A stretch of DNA of 64,000 bases from Notamacropus eugenii (Eukaryota; Chordata; Mammalia; Diprotodontia; Macropodidae), in the NCBI RefSeq assembly GCF_028372415.1, contig NC_092878.1, forward strand, positions 3,747,501 to 3,811,500. The letters run 5' to 3'. Of the stretch, positions 12,266 through 24,690 are shown in pieces. The translations under genes and the position numbers were made by a program. Below the pieces are notes generated by a model. That model saw nothing but the letters and a program-made list of their open reading frames with translations, did no database searches and was not told the origin of the DNA. Position 1 is the stretch's first letter. The number at the start of each line of letters is the position of its first letter.

Positions 12266-12662
12266 CCCATAGAAGTGTTCTGCAGATTTGAAATCTCCAG
12301 TAACTTAATTTCTGATTCCATGGCAGAGGTGGGAGTGGGGAAAAAGGAGAGGCTAGTGTTGTGTATCAGTGGCTGGGCACGTAGGAAGACAAACCAACAT
12401 TTCAGTAAGAGGATGACCTTGAGGAAATGGGCTTGAGTGCCCATATTAGGACCCAAACTTAATTTGCCAATAAATGATTTCATGAAGTTTGTTGTTTTTA
12501 TTCCAGTCATCATATTTACTAATGTACAAATTAAGCTTAGGCTAAACTTTCTGGCTATCATGTATATGTAGTCCAAAATAAATCCATCAAGAAGCATTTA
12601 CTAAGTACTTAATATATAGTATTATATACTTACTATGTACTATTAAGTACTCACTAGACACA

Positions 12663-12892
12663 CTAGGCAGCTAGGTGGGGCTCAGCTGGGCCTAGAGTCA
12701 GGATGACCTGAGTTCAAATCTGGCCTCAGACACCCACTAGCTATGTGACCCTGGACAAGGCATTTAATCTTTGTTTGCTTTGACATACTGGAGGAGGAAA
12801 TGGCAAATCACTCCAGTGTGTTTGACACCCAGGCAGTAGAGGTGTGCTGTGTCCATGGGGTCATGAGGAGCTGGGCACAACTGAAAGACAAC
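12663..12892 (+). mobile_element. tRNA-type marsupial SINE, long variant
   Basis: ggcagctaggtggggctcag starts the head, gacctgagttcaaatctggc gives the B-box region, and a tail reads aggaaatggcaaatcactcc. It is followed by an L2-type end. Confidence 0.85.
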
Positions 12893-13660
12893 ACATTTAC
12901 TAGGCACTATGATAAGTGCTGAGAATACATCCAAAAAAAAAAAACCTTTGCCCTCACAGAGCTCACATTCTCTAGCAACATGTACATGAATCAGTGATGA
13001 ATATAGAGCAGCTGAAAGAAAACCTTACAGGGAGAGGTACTAGCACCTTGGTGAGGGGTTAATGGGCTGGCAAAGGCCTCCTACAGGAAGTAGAGATAGA
13101 GCTTGAGCTGTGTTTTAAAGGGAGTCAAATGCAGAGAAGGAAGAGGAAGAGCATTCCAGAAATGCTGGAGAGCCAATACAAAGGTAAGGAAATGAGGGGG
13201 AGGAGGGGTCTTATGGATGGGAAACAGCAGCCAGTCTGGTTGAACCATAGATTATATGGAAGGGTGGACTGTGTTAAAGACTGGAAAGATAGGAAGGGTC
13301 TAGCTTGGGAAGGTGGTTAAATATTGAAAAGAGGAATTTTATTTGATCCTAGACTTAACAGGAGCCAATGTAGTTTATTGAGTGTGGGGTCAGGAGAAGG
13401 TGACATCCTCAGTCCTATGCTTTGGGAAACTCACTTTAGCCATTGTATAGAGAATGGATCGGACTGAAGAGAGCCTGGAGACAGAGAGTTCAATTACAAA
13501 GGTACTGTAATTGTTCAGACTATGATTTTTAGATTGGCAGTACTGTAGGTGGTATGGGGATATCAGTCCTGCCTCCAGAGATTTCTGAAACCAATTCAGG
13601 GAATATTTCAAGGAACTCATAGAAATGGGATAGATAACCAAGCAGCCAGTCACATTTTAA
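12893..13660 (+). repeat. L2 3' end plus old unclassified repeat
   Basis: At first tactaggcactatgataagt and ctcacagagctcacattctc (L2 3' terminus type). Then comes a long purine-rich repeat (gagcattccagaaatgctgg, ctcactttagccattgtata) that also occurs at 52.69-53.13 kb. Confidence 0.5.
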
Positions 13661-13827
13661 ACCCAGTCCTGACACTCTGAGGAACTTCCCTTATTCACTA
13701 TTTTAAAATGGTGCTCCTAGGGCCAGTCTCACAGAATTAATCTCCCTGAGTGAAACTTAAGATGCTTCAAGGCAACACAGTTCATTTCTTTCGGTCTTTA
13801 TTTATAGATTAAATAGATTGTATTGAT

Positions 13828-14020
13828 TCAGGAGTTTTCAGTAATTTTTTTTGTCATAGACCCTTTGGCAGTCTGGTGAAGCCCATAGAGCCCTTGAATA
13901 ATGCTTTTAAATGCAGAAAATAAAATATATAAGACAAAGGGAACTGATCATATGGAAAAAGAAGCATCAAAATAGTTTTAAATAAACAGTTCAAGGATCC
14001 CAAGTTAAGAATTCTGGCCC
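13828..14020. mobile_element. hAT-type DNA transposon remnant
   Basis: It contains gtcatagaccctttggcagt then ctggtgaagcccatagagcc, and ends ccaagttaagaattctggcc. Those words belong to the same non-autonomous family as 46541-46680 and 61283-62045, whose ends read cagaggttcttaacctttt. Confidence 0.55.
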
Positions 14021-15870
14021 AGAAGACTTCCAAGTTTCCTTCAGTCTCTCAGAGCTGGGATCTCTTTGATACCTCCAAGTCTCTAGGACTGGGGCTGTAA
14101 TATTAGAATACGCAGATGTTGCTAAGTCTTCAAATGGAATGATAACTAGGATTTGCCCCAAATGGTTCCCTTTCATTTTAGATGTGTATCACATATTCGT
14201 TCACCATAAGAAATGTGGGGGTTTAGGGGAGATACAGGGGAGGGGAGCTCATTGCCAACCCATACAATGCCACGGAAAAATATCTCCCCATAGCCATCTT
14301 CAAGTAACAGTGGTTAACTATTCTTCAGACTTTACTAGCATTAAACCTTCCATCTCTCTCTATAGTTGGAACCAAAACAAAAAAGGTCCTTGAATGTCTT
14401 GACACAATAAAAATTACTGTATTCATTAATGTGAATTAACTAAAGTCTTCTGAAAATTCTGTTAACAATGAGCAACATAAGGCAATGTGAAGTCTAAGTC
14501 TGTACAGACCATTATAGTACGTGACACCTCACATAATCACTTCAGTGCCCAGTAATGACTAAAGCTTTGTGCAAGCTGAGAACATATTTACCAAAGGATG
14601 TATGCCAATTCATCACCCTAATGTCATATGTTCAAAATTAATATTTTATAGGGAGAGCAATTAAAACATAATTCTTTGTTTCCATTCATCAAGATCAAGG
14701 AGAGATTATACAACTAATGTGCAAGGCAAACAAAATTAAATTATTTCCCACCAAAAAATGTCATCTCATAAATACTTCCTAGCATGAAAAGTCCAATTGG
14801 GAAGAATAAAATCTTTGAAAAACCAAGTCAATATTCTCAAAGAGAACTTAAATAATAGCAGGAAGTAGCTGAATGCAAATTGTATTTAGACATTACAAGG
14901 ACCACCTACACTTCAACAGCTTCAGCTAATCCAATCTCTGGGTGAAACAATTCAGCTCGTGCTTTTTGCATCCTTAGAAAAGCTTTACTGTAGTGGAGGA
15001 AGGCCTAGGAAGGCTAGTTTTAATAGTCTGAGTAAATAAATGAATGTTATGTCAAAATTAATGGCAACTATAAAAATGAGGATTTTAAATTAGCCTTTGG
15101 TCTTTCCTATCAAATTGACCTTAAGGAGATCTTAGCATTTCCTTCCTTGGTGACTAGATTTTCAATACAATTTCTCTAGTGGGAAAATAGAAGCAAAAGA
15201 GGCAGACCAAAGAGATGTTTGGCTCAATTTAGACTGGATGGTTCTTACTTGCATATTTAATGTAATTAACACCTGTTTTGTAGATCACTTAAATCCCTCT
15301 CAATTTCATCTTAATATGTAAAGTTCATAGAAAGCTGCCTATTCATACATATCCTTTGATCGCTTATTTTTTAAAAAGCGAAGTATCTATTGAAAACCCA
15401 GAATCCATAAAGATACTGTGTGGGATAGGATTACTGATTTACTATGGAAAGTGACCTCAGAAATTATATCCTCTGAGTGCCTCCTTTTACAAATAAGGAA
15501 GCTGACACCAAGAGAAACAAAGTGGCATATACGAAGTTCTCCAAAACTCCAAAGAATAAAAAGAATCTTTTTTGTTCTGTTCCATAGTCAGATCAAATAT
15601 AATTCAAACAAAGCTTCTACCATTTTCCTTACTGGACTATTCTGATGATCATATAAGCTCTGAGGATCCTAATGCCAATTCCCGTTCCTATTCAGGAGTT
15701 CTGCAGAGCCAAGCTGTCTACGTCTCCTCTCAGGACTCTAGTATTAACCTAACACGTAACATCATTAGCTTAAGCTCCCACCAGCACGCTTTCCCCCAAG
15801 ATTATTATTTGAGAATCATTTAATCAAGGAGCTTTGAGTAATTTTTTTAAAGGGTTATTTAAAGGCAACT
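14021..15870. other. Unique AT-rich intronic sequence, no gene seen
   Basis: No repeat family or exon was recognised on either strand. Confidence 0.45.
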
Positions 15871-15879
15871 TTAAATAGA

Positions 15880-16125
15880 GCGCACAGTGGATAGAGTGAT
15901 GCTCCTGCAGCCAGGAATATCTAAGTTCAAATCCACCCTCAGATACTTACCGTGTGACCTTGGGAAAGTCATTTAACCTCTGTTTGCTTCAGTTTCCTGC
16001 AGAATAAGGATAATAAGGTAGCATCTACCTCACCGTTTTTGTGAGGATCAAATGAGATAATATTTGTAAAAAACATTTAGCGCAGTGCCTGGCACTGTGG
16101 ATAAATGCGTATTCATTTCCTTGAT
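15880..16125 (+). mobile_element. MIR/CORE-SINE type element, near full length
   Basis: The order is cacagtggatagagtgatgc, then taccgtgtgaccttgggaaa, then aggatcaaatgagataatat, then the tail gcgcagtgcctggcactgtg. It covers head, core and 3' part of a CORE-SINE. Confidence 0.8.
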
Positions 16126-16914
16126 CTCTCTTGTCTAAGGTAATACAGTAAGAATCATAGGATGAAAAGTCTGTGACTTTGTCTCCCACAATAGTGTCCA
16201 GAGGAAAGCAGGATTAGATCTAGAAAGCGTATGTGACCAAAGGGTCGCTCCCCGCTCCTGACTGCTGGAAGTCCCTTCCTCATTCCTGGAGGTGTTCGAG
16301 AAGTTGCTTTCACCCATTTTGTTGTCTCTTTGCTGGGCTCCTTATTGAGCCCCGAGTCCATTCTGTCCTTGGTTCCCCTTCATGTAGACACTAATGCCAG
16401 CTGCTTAAAGGGTACTAGTTAACACACCCCTAAGAAGATGGGAAGTCCAACATCCCCTGGAACCTTGAACCTGGAAGGTCCTCTTGTGCTCCAAGCCTGG
16501 GAGAGGCGAGGTAGGAGACCTGACCTCTTCTCTTTTACCCTCATGGTTCCTCTTTGGGGGATATGCCGAAAAGCCACATGCTCTCATTTCTGCAAGAGTT
16601 CCCACTATAGATAACTTGACATTTTTTTACAATATTCAGAGATTAGAATTAAATCCCACAGCCAACTAGATCTGACTTCTTCCCGGAATCTTTATCAAGT
16701 GACTTTCAAAGACTTTTCACACTTAGTCCGAGATCTTAATTGATTGCTTTTTTAAGTTATTCTCCCTAATTATCAAGGCTAAAATGAAGTGGGATGACTT
16801 TGACCCCACTCTTACTTTAGCAATGTTCTTAGGTTTGAATAATCCCCAGAGTTTCTTTGATAAGATATTACTTACAAATAAAAATATTTTTAAATGGCCT
16901 GAATGACAGGATAC
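16126..16914. other. Unique intronic sequence, no gene seen
   Basis: Short open frames on both strands at 16135-16670 overlap one another and lack splice sites. Confidence 0.4.
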
Positions 16915-17400
16915 CTAATCTATCAATCAATAAACATTTATTAAGTACCTACTGTGTTTCAAGCACTGTACTAAGCCAGGGATAGGGAACCTGCAGCCTC
17001 AAGGCCTTATGTGGCCTTCTAGGTCCTTGGGTGCAGTCTTTTACTGAGTCCAAGTTTTACAGAACACATCCTTTTGTTAAGCAGATTTGTTCTGTGAAGT
17101 CTGGATTAAGTCAAAGGGCCACACTTGAGGATCTAGAGGGCCACATGTGGCCTCGAGGCCTCAGGTTCCCCACCCCTGTACTAAGTAATAGGGATACAAA
17201 AAGAGGCAAAGGACAGTTTCTGCCCGCCAGGGGCTTACAATCTAATGGGGAAACAACATGCAAAGAAATGTATACAAAGCAAGTTCTATACAAGATAAAT
17301 AGGAAATGATTAATAGAGGGAAGGTCCTGGAATTTAGAGGAGCTGGGAAAAACTTCTGTGGAAGGTATACCTTTGAGAATTAGCCATTCATTGGTAGAAC
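16915..17400 (-). mobile_element. L2 3' end, split by a hAT MITE
   Basis: caataaacatttattaagta and cctactgtgtttcaagcact, then after the insert ggatacaaaaagaggcaaag and cttacaatctaatggggaaa, are the L2 3' end (antisense) cut at 16976/17179. Confidence 0.75.
16977..17178. mobile_element. Non-autonomous hAT element (MITE) with terminal inverted repeats
   Basis: The 202-base element starts cagggatagggaacctgcag and ends caggttccccacccctg, an imperfect terminal inverted repeat of about 25 bases. The flanks tactaagc (16969-16976) and tactaagt (17179-17186) form an 8-base target-site duplication with one mismatch, the hallmark of hAT. The L2 text joins cleanly across it. It has no coding capacity. 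Confidence 0.85.
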
Positions 17401-17460
17401 CCTAATTATATCCACCCAATTCAAATTAATTTAGCAAATATTTATTAAACACCTGAGGAT

Positions 17461-17625
17461 TATCATGGATTGGTAGATTAGGACACTGGGCTTGGGAGTC
17501 ACAAAGATCTGGATTCAAATCCTGCAAATAATTTAATCTTTTTGTGCCTCAGTTTCTTCATTTGTAAAATGAGTAAGTTAGACTCAATCTCTAAGGTCCC
17601 TTTTAGCTTTAAATCCATGATTACC
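17461..17625 (+). mobile_element. MIR-type SINE
   Basis: It reads ggacactgggcttgggagtc, then gtgcctcagtttcttcattt, then gtaaaatgagtaagttagac. Confidence 0.75.
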
Positions 17626-17629
17626 ATCC

Positions 17630-18450
17630 TATGACCCACTATATTTCAGGATGCTATGAGTCAGTGTTTAGACCATCTGTAAACATTAACTTAGCAGCCA
17701 GTAGCTGAATGTTTAACCTAAAAGCCATATTACTGGAGAAATTTAATCATATCAGTCTTGTGACATTTTAACTATGAACAGAACCAAAGGTAAAATGAAG
17801 CTACGGCTAAAAGGGAACCTGGCTTGGCTCGCAGGCTCTTCTCGGAGAGGCAACAGAGGAATGGGTGGAGTTGGTTCAATTACGTGTCAAAAACTATGTA
17901 TCAAAAGGCAGCAAGAGAAAAGCTTCCCAAGGGACACTTGGTCCTCCGGTATTACCGCAGGGTCCTTGTCAAGCATTGGCAAAAAGAGTCATCATGAAGA
18001 TAATCGTTGCCTGCACCCTGGTATCTATTGCATAGGATGAAGCACAGGAATTATACAGATCACCAGGCAAGACTGTCCACCTTAAACTAACATATATTTT
18101 AACGTTCAGTGACTTCGAGGCAAATAGGCACAGAGGAAGACAGTGAAAAAATAAGTAAGATTCAGGAGTAAAAAGTAAGAGAAGCCAAAAGATGGTAGAG
18201 TGCGGCGAAGCCTGATGCCTTTCTAGCATGATGAATTTTTTTTTGGAAATAGGAGTTGAGGAGTTGGGCATGGCAAGCACCAAACAGCACCACAAAATCT
18301 GAAATTAATTCTGTTTTATCAGACAAAAAACTACTGATTTTTTAGGGAGACCTTGCTGCATTATTGTCAGTTTATCATCAGAACACCAACTTGTTAGAGC
18401 AAAGATAAAAATCAGTGTCATTTGACACCATGGGCTACAACATATCACTC
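17630..18450. other. Unique intronic sequence, no gene seen
   Basis: No repeat or exon was recognised. Confidence 0.4.
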
Positions 18451-18660
18451 CTTTCTTCTTGAAACTACTTCTGTGGTTCCTGGAACACATTATACTGAGT
18501 CTCCTACCTCTCTGACCATTCCTCCTTTGTCACCTTTTCCGAATTCTTGTTCTCTCTCCCATCCCAACCCTCCCTTTTGCATGTGGTCATGATGCCCCAA
18601 ACTTCCTTCCTTGGTTGTTCTTTCTCTCTGCACACTCATACTTCATCTACTTCGATTATT
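18450..18660 (+). mobile_element. L2-like fragment
   Basis: ctcctacctctctgaccatt and cctttgtcaccttttccgaa resemble the L2 RT coding region. Diverged and short. Confidence 0.35.
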
Positions 18661-20559
18661 TCAACCTTTATCTGTAGATAAAAATGCAAATATGTATCTC
18701 TAGTACTAATCTCACTCTTGAATTCCTTTTTTTATTAGAATCAATTTTTATTTATTTGTATTGTTAATAACAATTCAAACTGAAAAAGAAACTTTAGGTA
18801 TATTGAAATGATACAGAAGAAAACTATTTCAGCAATGAAAGACAAGAGGAGTGAGGTAATTCAATATAATTTAAACATTTAAATAGAAACACTAGGTATA
18901 GTGGGAAAATTCTAAATTATTTACTTCATTCCTATTCCAGAGAAAATTGGAAAAGCCGATATCAGAATAGTATTATCAGTTCCATTTTTAAGGCAAAGAA
19001 ACCCTTTGAACAAATTGCTTTGATCTTTGTGTTGCCACTTTCTGTTGGTCCTGTATAGAGATTTTCTTTGCATCTGCAATCTTATGGTCTGCTTTCCCTT
19101 GTTTTATAAGAGAGACTTCCTTTTTTAAGATTTTAACATTTTTAAACTATTTTTAAGATTTTGCGTTCCCAGTTCTCTTCCACCTTTACGTCCCTTGCAC
19201 ACCCATTGAGAAGGCAAGCAATGATGCCCGTTATAAATGTGATCATGCAAAGTATATTTTCATATTAACCATGTTACCCAACAAAAACAAGAAAAATAAA
19301 ATGTGAAAAAGATGTTTTGATCTCCACTCCGATTTTATTCACCTAGAGCTTTTTTCATTATGAGCCCTTTGGAATTATTGTGGATCATTTTGTTGATCAA
19401 AGTAGCTAAGCATCTCACAGTTCATTACCATTACAGTGTTCAATGCTCTACTTCTATTCACTTTCAATCAGTTCGTACAAATCTTTCCAGGTTTTTCTAA
19501 AACCATCAGCTTTGTCATTTTTTACAGCACAACAGTATTCCATCACAATCATATACCACAACTTGTTCAGCCATTTCCCCAACTGATGGGCATTCCAGTT
19601 CTTTGCTACCACCACAAAAAAAAAAAAAAAGAGCTGCTATAAAGATTTTTGTACACATAAATCCTTTTCATTTTTCTTTCATCACTTCGGTATACAGACC
19701 TAGTGACGATATTGCTGGATCAAAAGGTATGCACAGTTGTAGAACCCTTTGGTCACAGTTTCAATTTGTTCTCTAAAATGATTGGACAAGTTCACAACTC
19801 CACTAACATTAGTGAACCTATTTTTCCGTATCTCCTCCGACATTTATCATTTTTCTTTTCTGTCATATTCACCAACCTGATAGGTCTGAGGTGGTGCCTC
19901 AGAGTTGTTTTAATTTGCATTTCTTTAATCAATAGTGATTTAGAACACTTTTTGATGTGACTGGTATAGCTTTGATTTCCTCTTCTAAAAACTGCCTGTT
20001 CATGTCCACAGAACCATATCCATTGTAACCACAAATAGTTAAAAAAAAAAAAAAAGCACATTTTTTCATTTGGGGATTTGATATTATTATAGATTTGGCT
20101 CATTTCCCTATATTTCTGTGAAATGAAACTCTTTTCAGAGAAATTTTCTGTAAAATAATTTTCCCTGCTCCTGCTTTCTTCCTAGTGTTGGTTACTAGAT
20201 CACTGCGGTCCTTTGGTGCTGTGTGTTATGCGCCTGATCTGTTCCACTGTTAAACTGCTCTGTTTCTCAGCCACTATCCGAGTGCTTTGATGATTACTGC
20301 TTTGTAGCACACTTTGCAATCTGTCATGAGTCCATCTTTCTTCACTTTTTTTTCATTAATTCTCTTGATATTCTTGACCTTTTGTTCTTCATTTCATTTT
20401 TATTTTTTCTAGCTTTATAAAATAATTCTCTGGTAGTTTGGCACTGAATAAGTAATTTAATTTAGGTAGAATTATTATATTGGCTTGGCCTATCCATGAG
20501 CAATTAGTATTTCTCCAGTTGTTTAGACTTGTCTTTATTTATATGAAAAAATTTTTATA

Positions 20560-20645
20560 ATTTATAAAATTTATAAATTTATAAATATATAAATATATAA
20601 TTTATAATATAAAATTTATTTAAAAATTTTATAATTTATATCATT
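20560..20645. repeat. AT-rich simple repeat
   Basis: Repeated tttataaa/ataaatat words lie just before a SINE insertion. Confidence 0.9.
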
Positions 20646-20686
20646 ACTGATGTGTCTTGGCAGGTATTTTATACTGTATTGGTTAG

Positions 20687-21002
20687 GGCAGCTGGGTGGT
20701 GCAGTGGATAGAGCACCAGTGCAGGAGTCTGCAGGACCTGAGTTCAAATCTCACCTCAGACACTTGACACTCACTAGCTGTGTGACCTTGGGCAAGTCAC
20801 TTAGCCCCAACGGCCTCATCCTGGGTCAACTCCAGTCATCCTGATAAATATCTGGTCACTGGATTCAGATGGCTCTGGAGGAGAACTGAGGCTGGTGACT
20901 TGCACAGCTCTCCCTCCCTCAAAACAAAGTCAAGGGCAAGGCATGTCATCATTTCTCTGATGGCATGGTCTTCTTTGGCAACGAAAGATGAACACACTGT
21001 GT
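20687..21002 (+). mobile_element. tRNA-type marsupial SINE, full length
   Basis: The head is gggcagctgggtggtgcagt, the B-box region gacctgagttcaaatctcac, then gtgtgaccttgggcaagtca. A second part (ctggattcagatggctctgg ... tggtcttctttggcaacgaa) is typical of the long marsupial form. Confidence 0.85.
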
Positions 21003-21265
21003 GGGTTGGTTGTTGTCCTTCATTCTTGAAGAGGATCAAAATGACATCACCATGATAAAGTCAAGTTTCAATGTGTCCAACAGTGATTGATCAGACCAAT
21101 ATGAACTCAGAATGTTCTACCACAGATTGGGCACAGATAGTCTGTGTGAACATTTGAGGTGGTTACTCCAAATTTGCACATCCTATATTTCCTTTGTGCT
21201 GTCTCAATTCTACTTTGCTCATAGAGCACAGCACCCTTTTGGATGTGGACACACTATGCTGAGAT
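21003..21265 (-). mobile_element. RTE 3' end, antisense
   Basis: The text ggttggttgttgtccttcat to gcacagatagtctgtgtgaa is the reverse complement of the RTE 3' end at 55920-56175. It encodes (in reverse) the zinc-finger-like tail and 3' UTR, and abuts the SINE tail directly. Confidence 0.8.
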
Positions 21266-21477
21266 CTAGACATGCTCTAGTCATCTGGAAAAAGAGTCTA
21301 AGGAGGATCTTGATGAGACTGGGGTAGCTAGTGATGTATACAGCTATTTTAAATAGAATTTATCTTTCTCTCTCTTCTGCCTGGGTTTTGTTGCTAATAT
21401 CTAGAAATGCTGATGATTTGTGTGGCTTTATTTTTTATCTTGCTACTTTGCTTAGCTGATTAATTATTCTAATGGGA

Positions 21478-22015
21478 TACAGCCTCTGGGAACCTCCTTG
21501 GACTCCCCTTGAATCTTCCCACTTAATCTGGCCTTTCATACTCAAGTCTATTATCCTTAAGCTAGCCTGGCCCATCCTTGATTACTTCCTACCCTAGCCC
21601 ATCCTTGATTACTTCCTACCCTAGCCCTCTATTGTCTGATACCACCCAATTGCCTCCAGTTGTTTCCCACCCTTGATTACATCACTAGTTACCCCAGTTT
21701 CATCAAGATCCTCCTTAGACCCTCCTCCTGGATGACTAGACCACCTCTAGATCTTTCCCATGTTCTTTCTGTATATAAATTCCATCTCCCCTCCATGGAG
21801 GGGCTCAGATTCAATCCAGTTCCCACTCTATCTAGCTGAGATTCTATTTGACCTGCTTGCCAATACAAGCATCACAAATGGCAAGTCTCCTTTAGAATCA
21901 ACTTAATATGACAAACCTTTAATAAACTTTTACTTTGACTGGAAGTAGACTTGAGTTGAATTCATTCAGCAGAACCTGGCAAGCACCCCAAACCTCATCA
22001 GTATGGTTCCCACAC
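21478..22015 (+). mobile_element. Solo LTR, family X (endogenous retrovirus)
   Basis: A solo LTR of about 540 bases. It starts near ggatacagcctctgggaacc, has AATAAA at about 21921, and ends near ggttcccacacctca. It is inserted in the antisense L1, whose text resumes at about 22030. The second copy starts at 23426. The family name is not known to me. No internal viral region is attached. The exact ends and target duplication are unclear. Confidence 0.65.
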
Positions 22016-23425
22016 CTCAAGAGTTCCAATAATTTTAGTTGATTATCAAGGTTTCTCTAAGTATACCATCATATAATCTGCAGAGTAATAGTTTTGTTTC
22101 CTCATGCCTATTGTCATTCCTTCAATTTCTTTTTCTTGTCTTATTACCATAGCTAGTATTTCTAGTAAAATATTGAGTAATAATGGTGGTAATGGACATC
22201 CTTGTTTCATCCTTGATATTAATGGGAAAGCTTCTAGTTTATCTCCATTAGAGATAATGCTTGCTCTTGATTTTAGATAAATACTACTTATCATTTTAAG
22301 AAAAAGCTCTATTTATTCCTGTGCTTTCTATTGCTTTTTTCATAGGAATGGGTGTTGTATTTTGTCAAAAGCTTTTTCTGCATCAATTGAAATAGTTGTA
22401 CAATTTTTGTTGTTGCATACCTAATATAAAGTCCACCTGTTGTATGTTTTTGTGCTATATATAGTCACCTTGCTAGCATTTTATTTAAAAATTTTGCATC
22501 AGTATTCATTGGGGAAATTGGATTATAGGGTTTTCTCTCTTTTTTTTTTTGCTCTTCCTGGCATAGGTATCAAAACCATATTTGTTTCATAGAAGGAATT
22601 TGGTATGATTCCTTTTTTACCTGTTTTTACAAATGATTTATATAATACTGGAATTAATTATTCTTTAAATATTTGGTAGAATTTTCTTGTAAATCCATCT
22701 GGTCCTGAGGTTTTTTCTTAGCAAGCTTACTTATAGCTTGTTCAACTTCTTTTCTTAGATAGGGTTATTTTGTATTCTATTTCCTCTTCTGCTAATCTGG
22801 ATGATTTTAGTTTTGTAAATATTCATTCATTTCACTTAGATTATCAGTTTTATTAGCATGTAATTAGACAAAATAGCTCCTCACAATTGCTTTAATTTCA
22901 TCTTCATTAATGATGCATTCACCCTTTTCATTTTTGATACTGGTAATTTAGTTTCTTTTTTTAAAAAATCAAATTAACCAATGGTTCGTCTATTTTTTGG
23001 GTTTTTTTAAAAATATAATTAGCTCTTAGGTTTATTAGTTCAATGGGTTTTTTTACTCAATATTATCTTTTCTCTGACTTTCAGGATTTCTATTTTGGTT
23101 TTAGTTAAAGGTTTTTAATTTGTTCTTTTTCTAGTTTTTTTTAGTTATATGCCCAATTCATTGACTTTTTTTATTGAATATATGCATTTAGAGATAGAAA
23201 TTTTCCCCTAAATACTGCTGAGGCTACATCCCACAAATTTGAGAATGTTGTCTTTTTGTTGTCTTGAATGAAAACTATTGATTATTTCTGTGATTTGTTC
23301 TTTGACCCACTCATACTTTAGTATTAGAATTTTTCATTTTAAAAATTAGATTATTTCGTTTCCAATTTTTAATTTATGCTTCCAAGGCCCTTTATGGAAT
23401 GTAATCATATTGTATTAGTGATGAG

Positions 23426-24690
23426 GTACAGACTCTGGGAACCTCCTTGAATTCCCCTTGACTCTTCCCATTTAATCTGCCCTTTCATACTCAAATCTGT
23501 TACCCTAAACCTAGCCTGGCCCTTCATAGTCTATTACCTCTGGATTGCCCCACCTACTTCCCACCTAAACCCTCCATTGTCTGATACCTCCTAATTGCCT
23601 CCAGCTGTTTCCCACCCTGGATTATATCACTAGTTACCCCAGTCCCATCAAGATCCTCCTTAGACCTTCCTCCCAGACTACTGGACCATCTCTAGATATT
23701 TCCCATGGTCTTTCTGTATATGAGTTTGTAAGAGCAAGCAAAGTAGGATCTTTTGCTGTTTTTGTTTTAGTATAACCAAGAAGTATTATGCCTTTGATTG
23801 AATCTTGCCTTTATCAACCAAGAGTCTTTACTAGGAGCAAATGACAGAAACAAGACTTTCTTTAACTAGAAACAGTATAAGTTATGTGATTAAAGATCTA
23901 CCCTACCCATTAATGGGCCTGCCCATTAAAGGGAGTTTGATTATGGAAGATTTGTAGGAAGGCTCACACCTTTTGTGAATGAGGCACTGGTTCTCTACGG
24001 TTGGCATGCCCTCTGGCTCAAAAAAAGGTATAAACACTATGAGGGTGAGGTTTTACTTTGGGGCTTAGTTTTTGGAAGAAGCTTTATGTGCCAAACAAGA
24101 CTCTGGGAAGCTGCTAAGGAGCATACACACCCCCACCTTGAAAATCCAGATGTTGGTGCTTCCCTCTCTGGCAACTATGGTCAAAGAGTTGGACCTGTCT
24201 GTTGATTTGTGATATACATATTGCTTATGTCAGACAGTTTGGAAGTGCTGTCTGTTGATTTCCAGAACTGTGAATGATATATGTGCTAGATTAAAGGAGG
24301 TTGTTAACCCCTCAAAAGTTGCCTTTCTTTTTAGAGATGCAGATCTCAGAACCTGTGATAGCAGCCCCCACCCCACCTCACCCTCCAAGCAGCATATTAG
24401 GGTGCTTACTGATACAAAGTTCTATCTCACCTCCATGAAGGCACTCAGATTCAATCCAGTTCAGAATCTGTCTAGCTGAGATTCTATCTGGTGCACTTGT
24501 CAATATAAGCATTACAAATGCTTAGGCTCCTTAAGAGTCAACCCAATATGGCAAATCTTTAATAAACTTTGTTTTACTTTGGCTGAAAGAAGGTTTGAGT
24601 CAAAATCATTTGGCAGGACCTGGCGTGTTGGTATTTTGGGGTCCCAAGCACCCCAAGTCTCATCATTATGGTTCCCAGAACTCAACATTA
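23426..24690 (+). mobile_element. Solo LTR, family X, second copy, interrupted by an LTR of family Y
   Basis: The first part (23426-23721, ggtacagactctgggaacct) and second part (24417-24690, tctatctcacctccatgaag ... atggttcccagaactca) together match the copy at 21478. It is inserted into the same antisense L1, which resumes at about 24690. Confidence 0.65.
23727..24416 (+). mobile_element. Solo LTR, family Y (probable ERVL-class)
   Basis: A 690-base solo LTR with TG...CA ends (tgtaagagcaagca to tactgataca). It is flanked by gagtt (23722-23726) and aagtt (24417-24421), a 5-base target duplication with one mismatch. A duplication of five bases is the usual length for ERVL-class elements. A TATA-like tataaaca lies near 24030. 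It interrupts the older LTR of family X. Confidence 0.7.

Noticed and set aside
21478-24690. Reading the two family X LTRs as the 5' and 3' LTR of one provirus
   Set aside because: The sequence between them is continuous antisense L1 that matches the L1 outside, not viral sequence.
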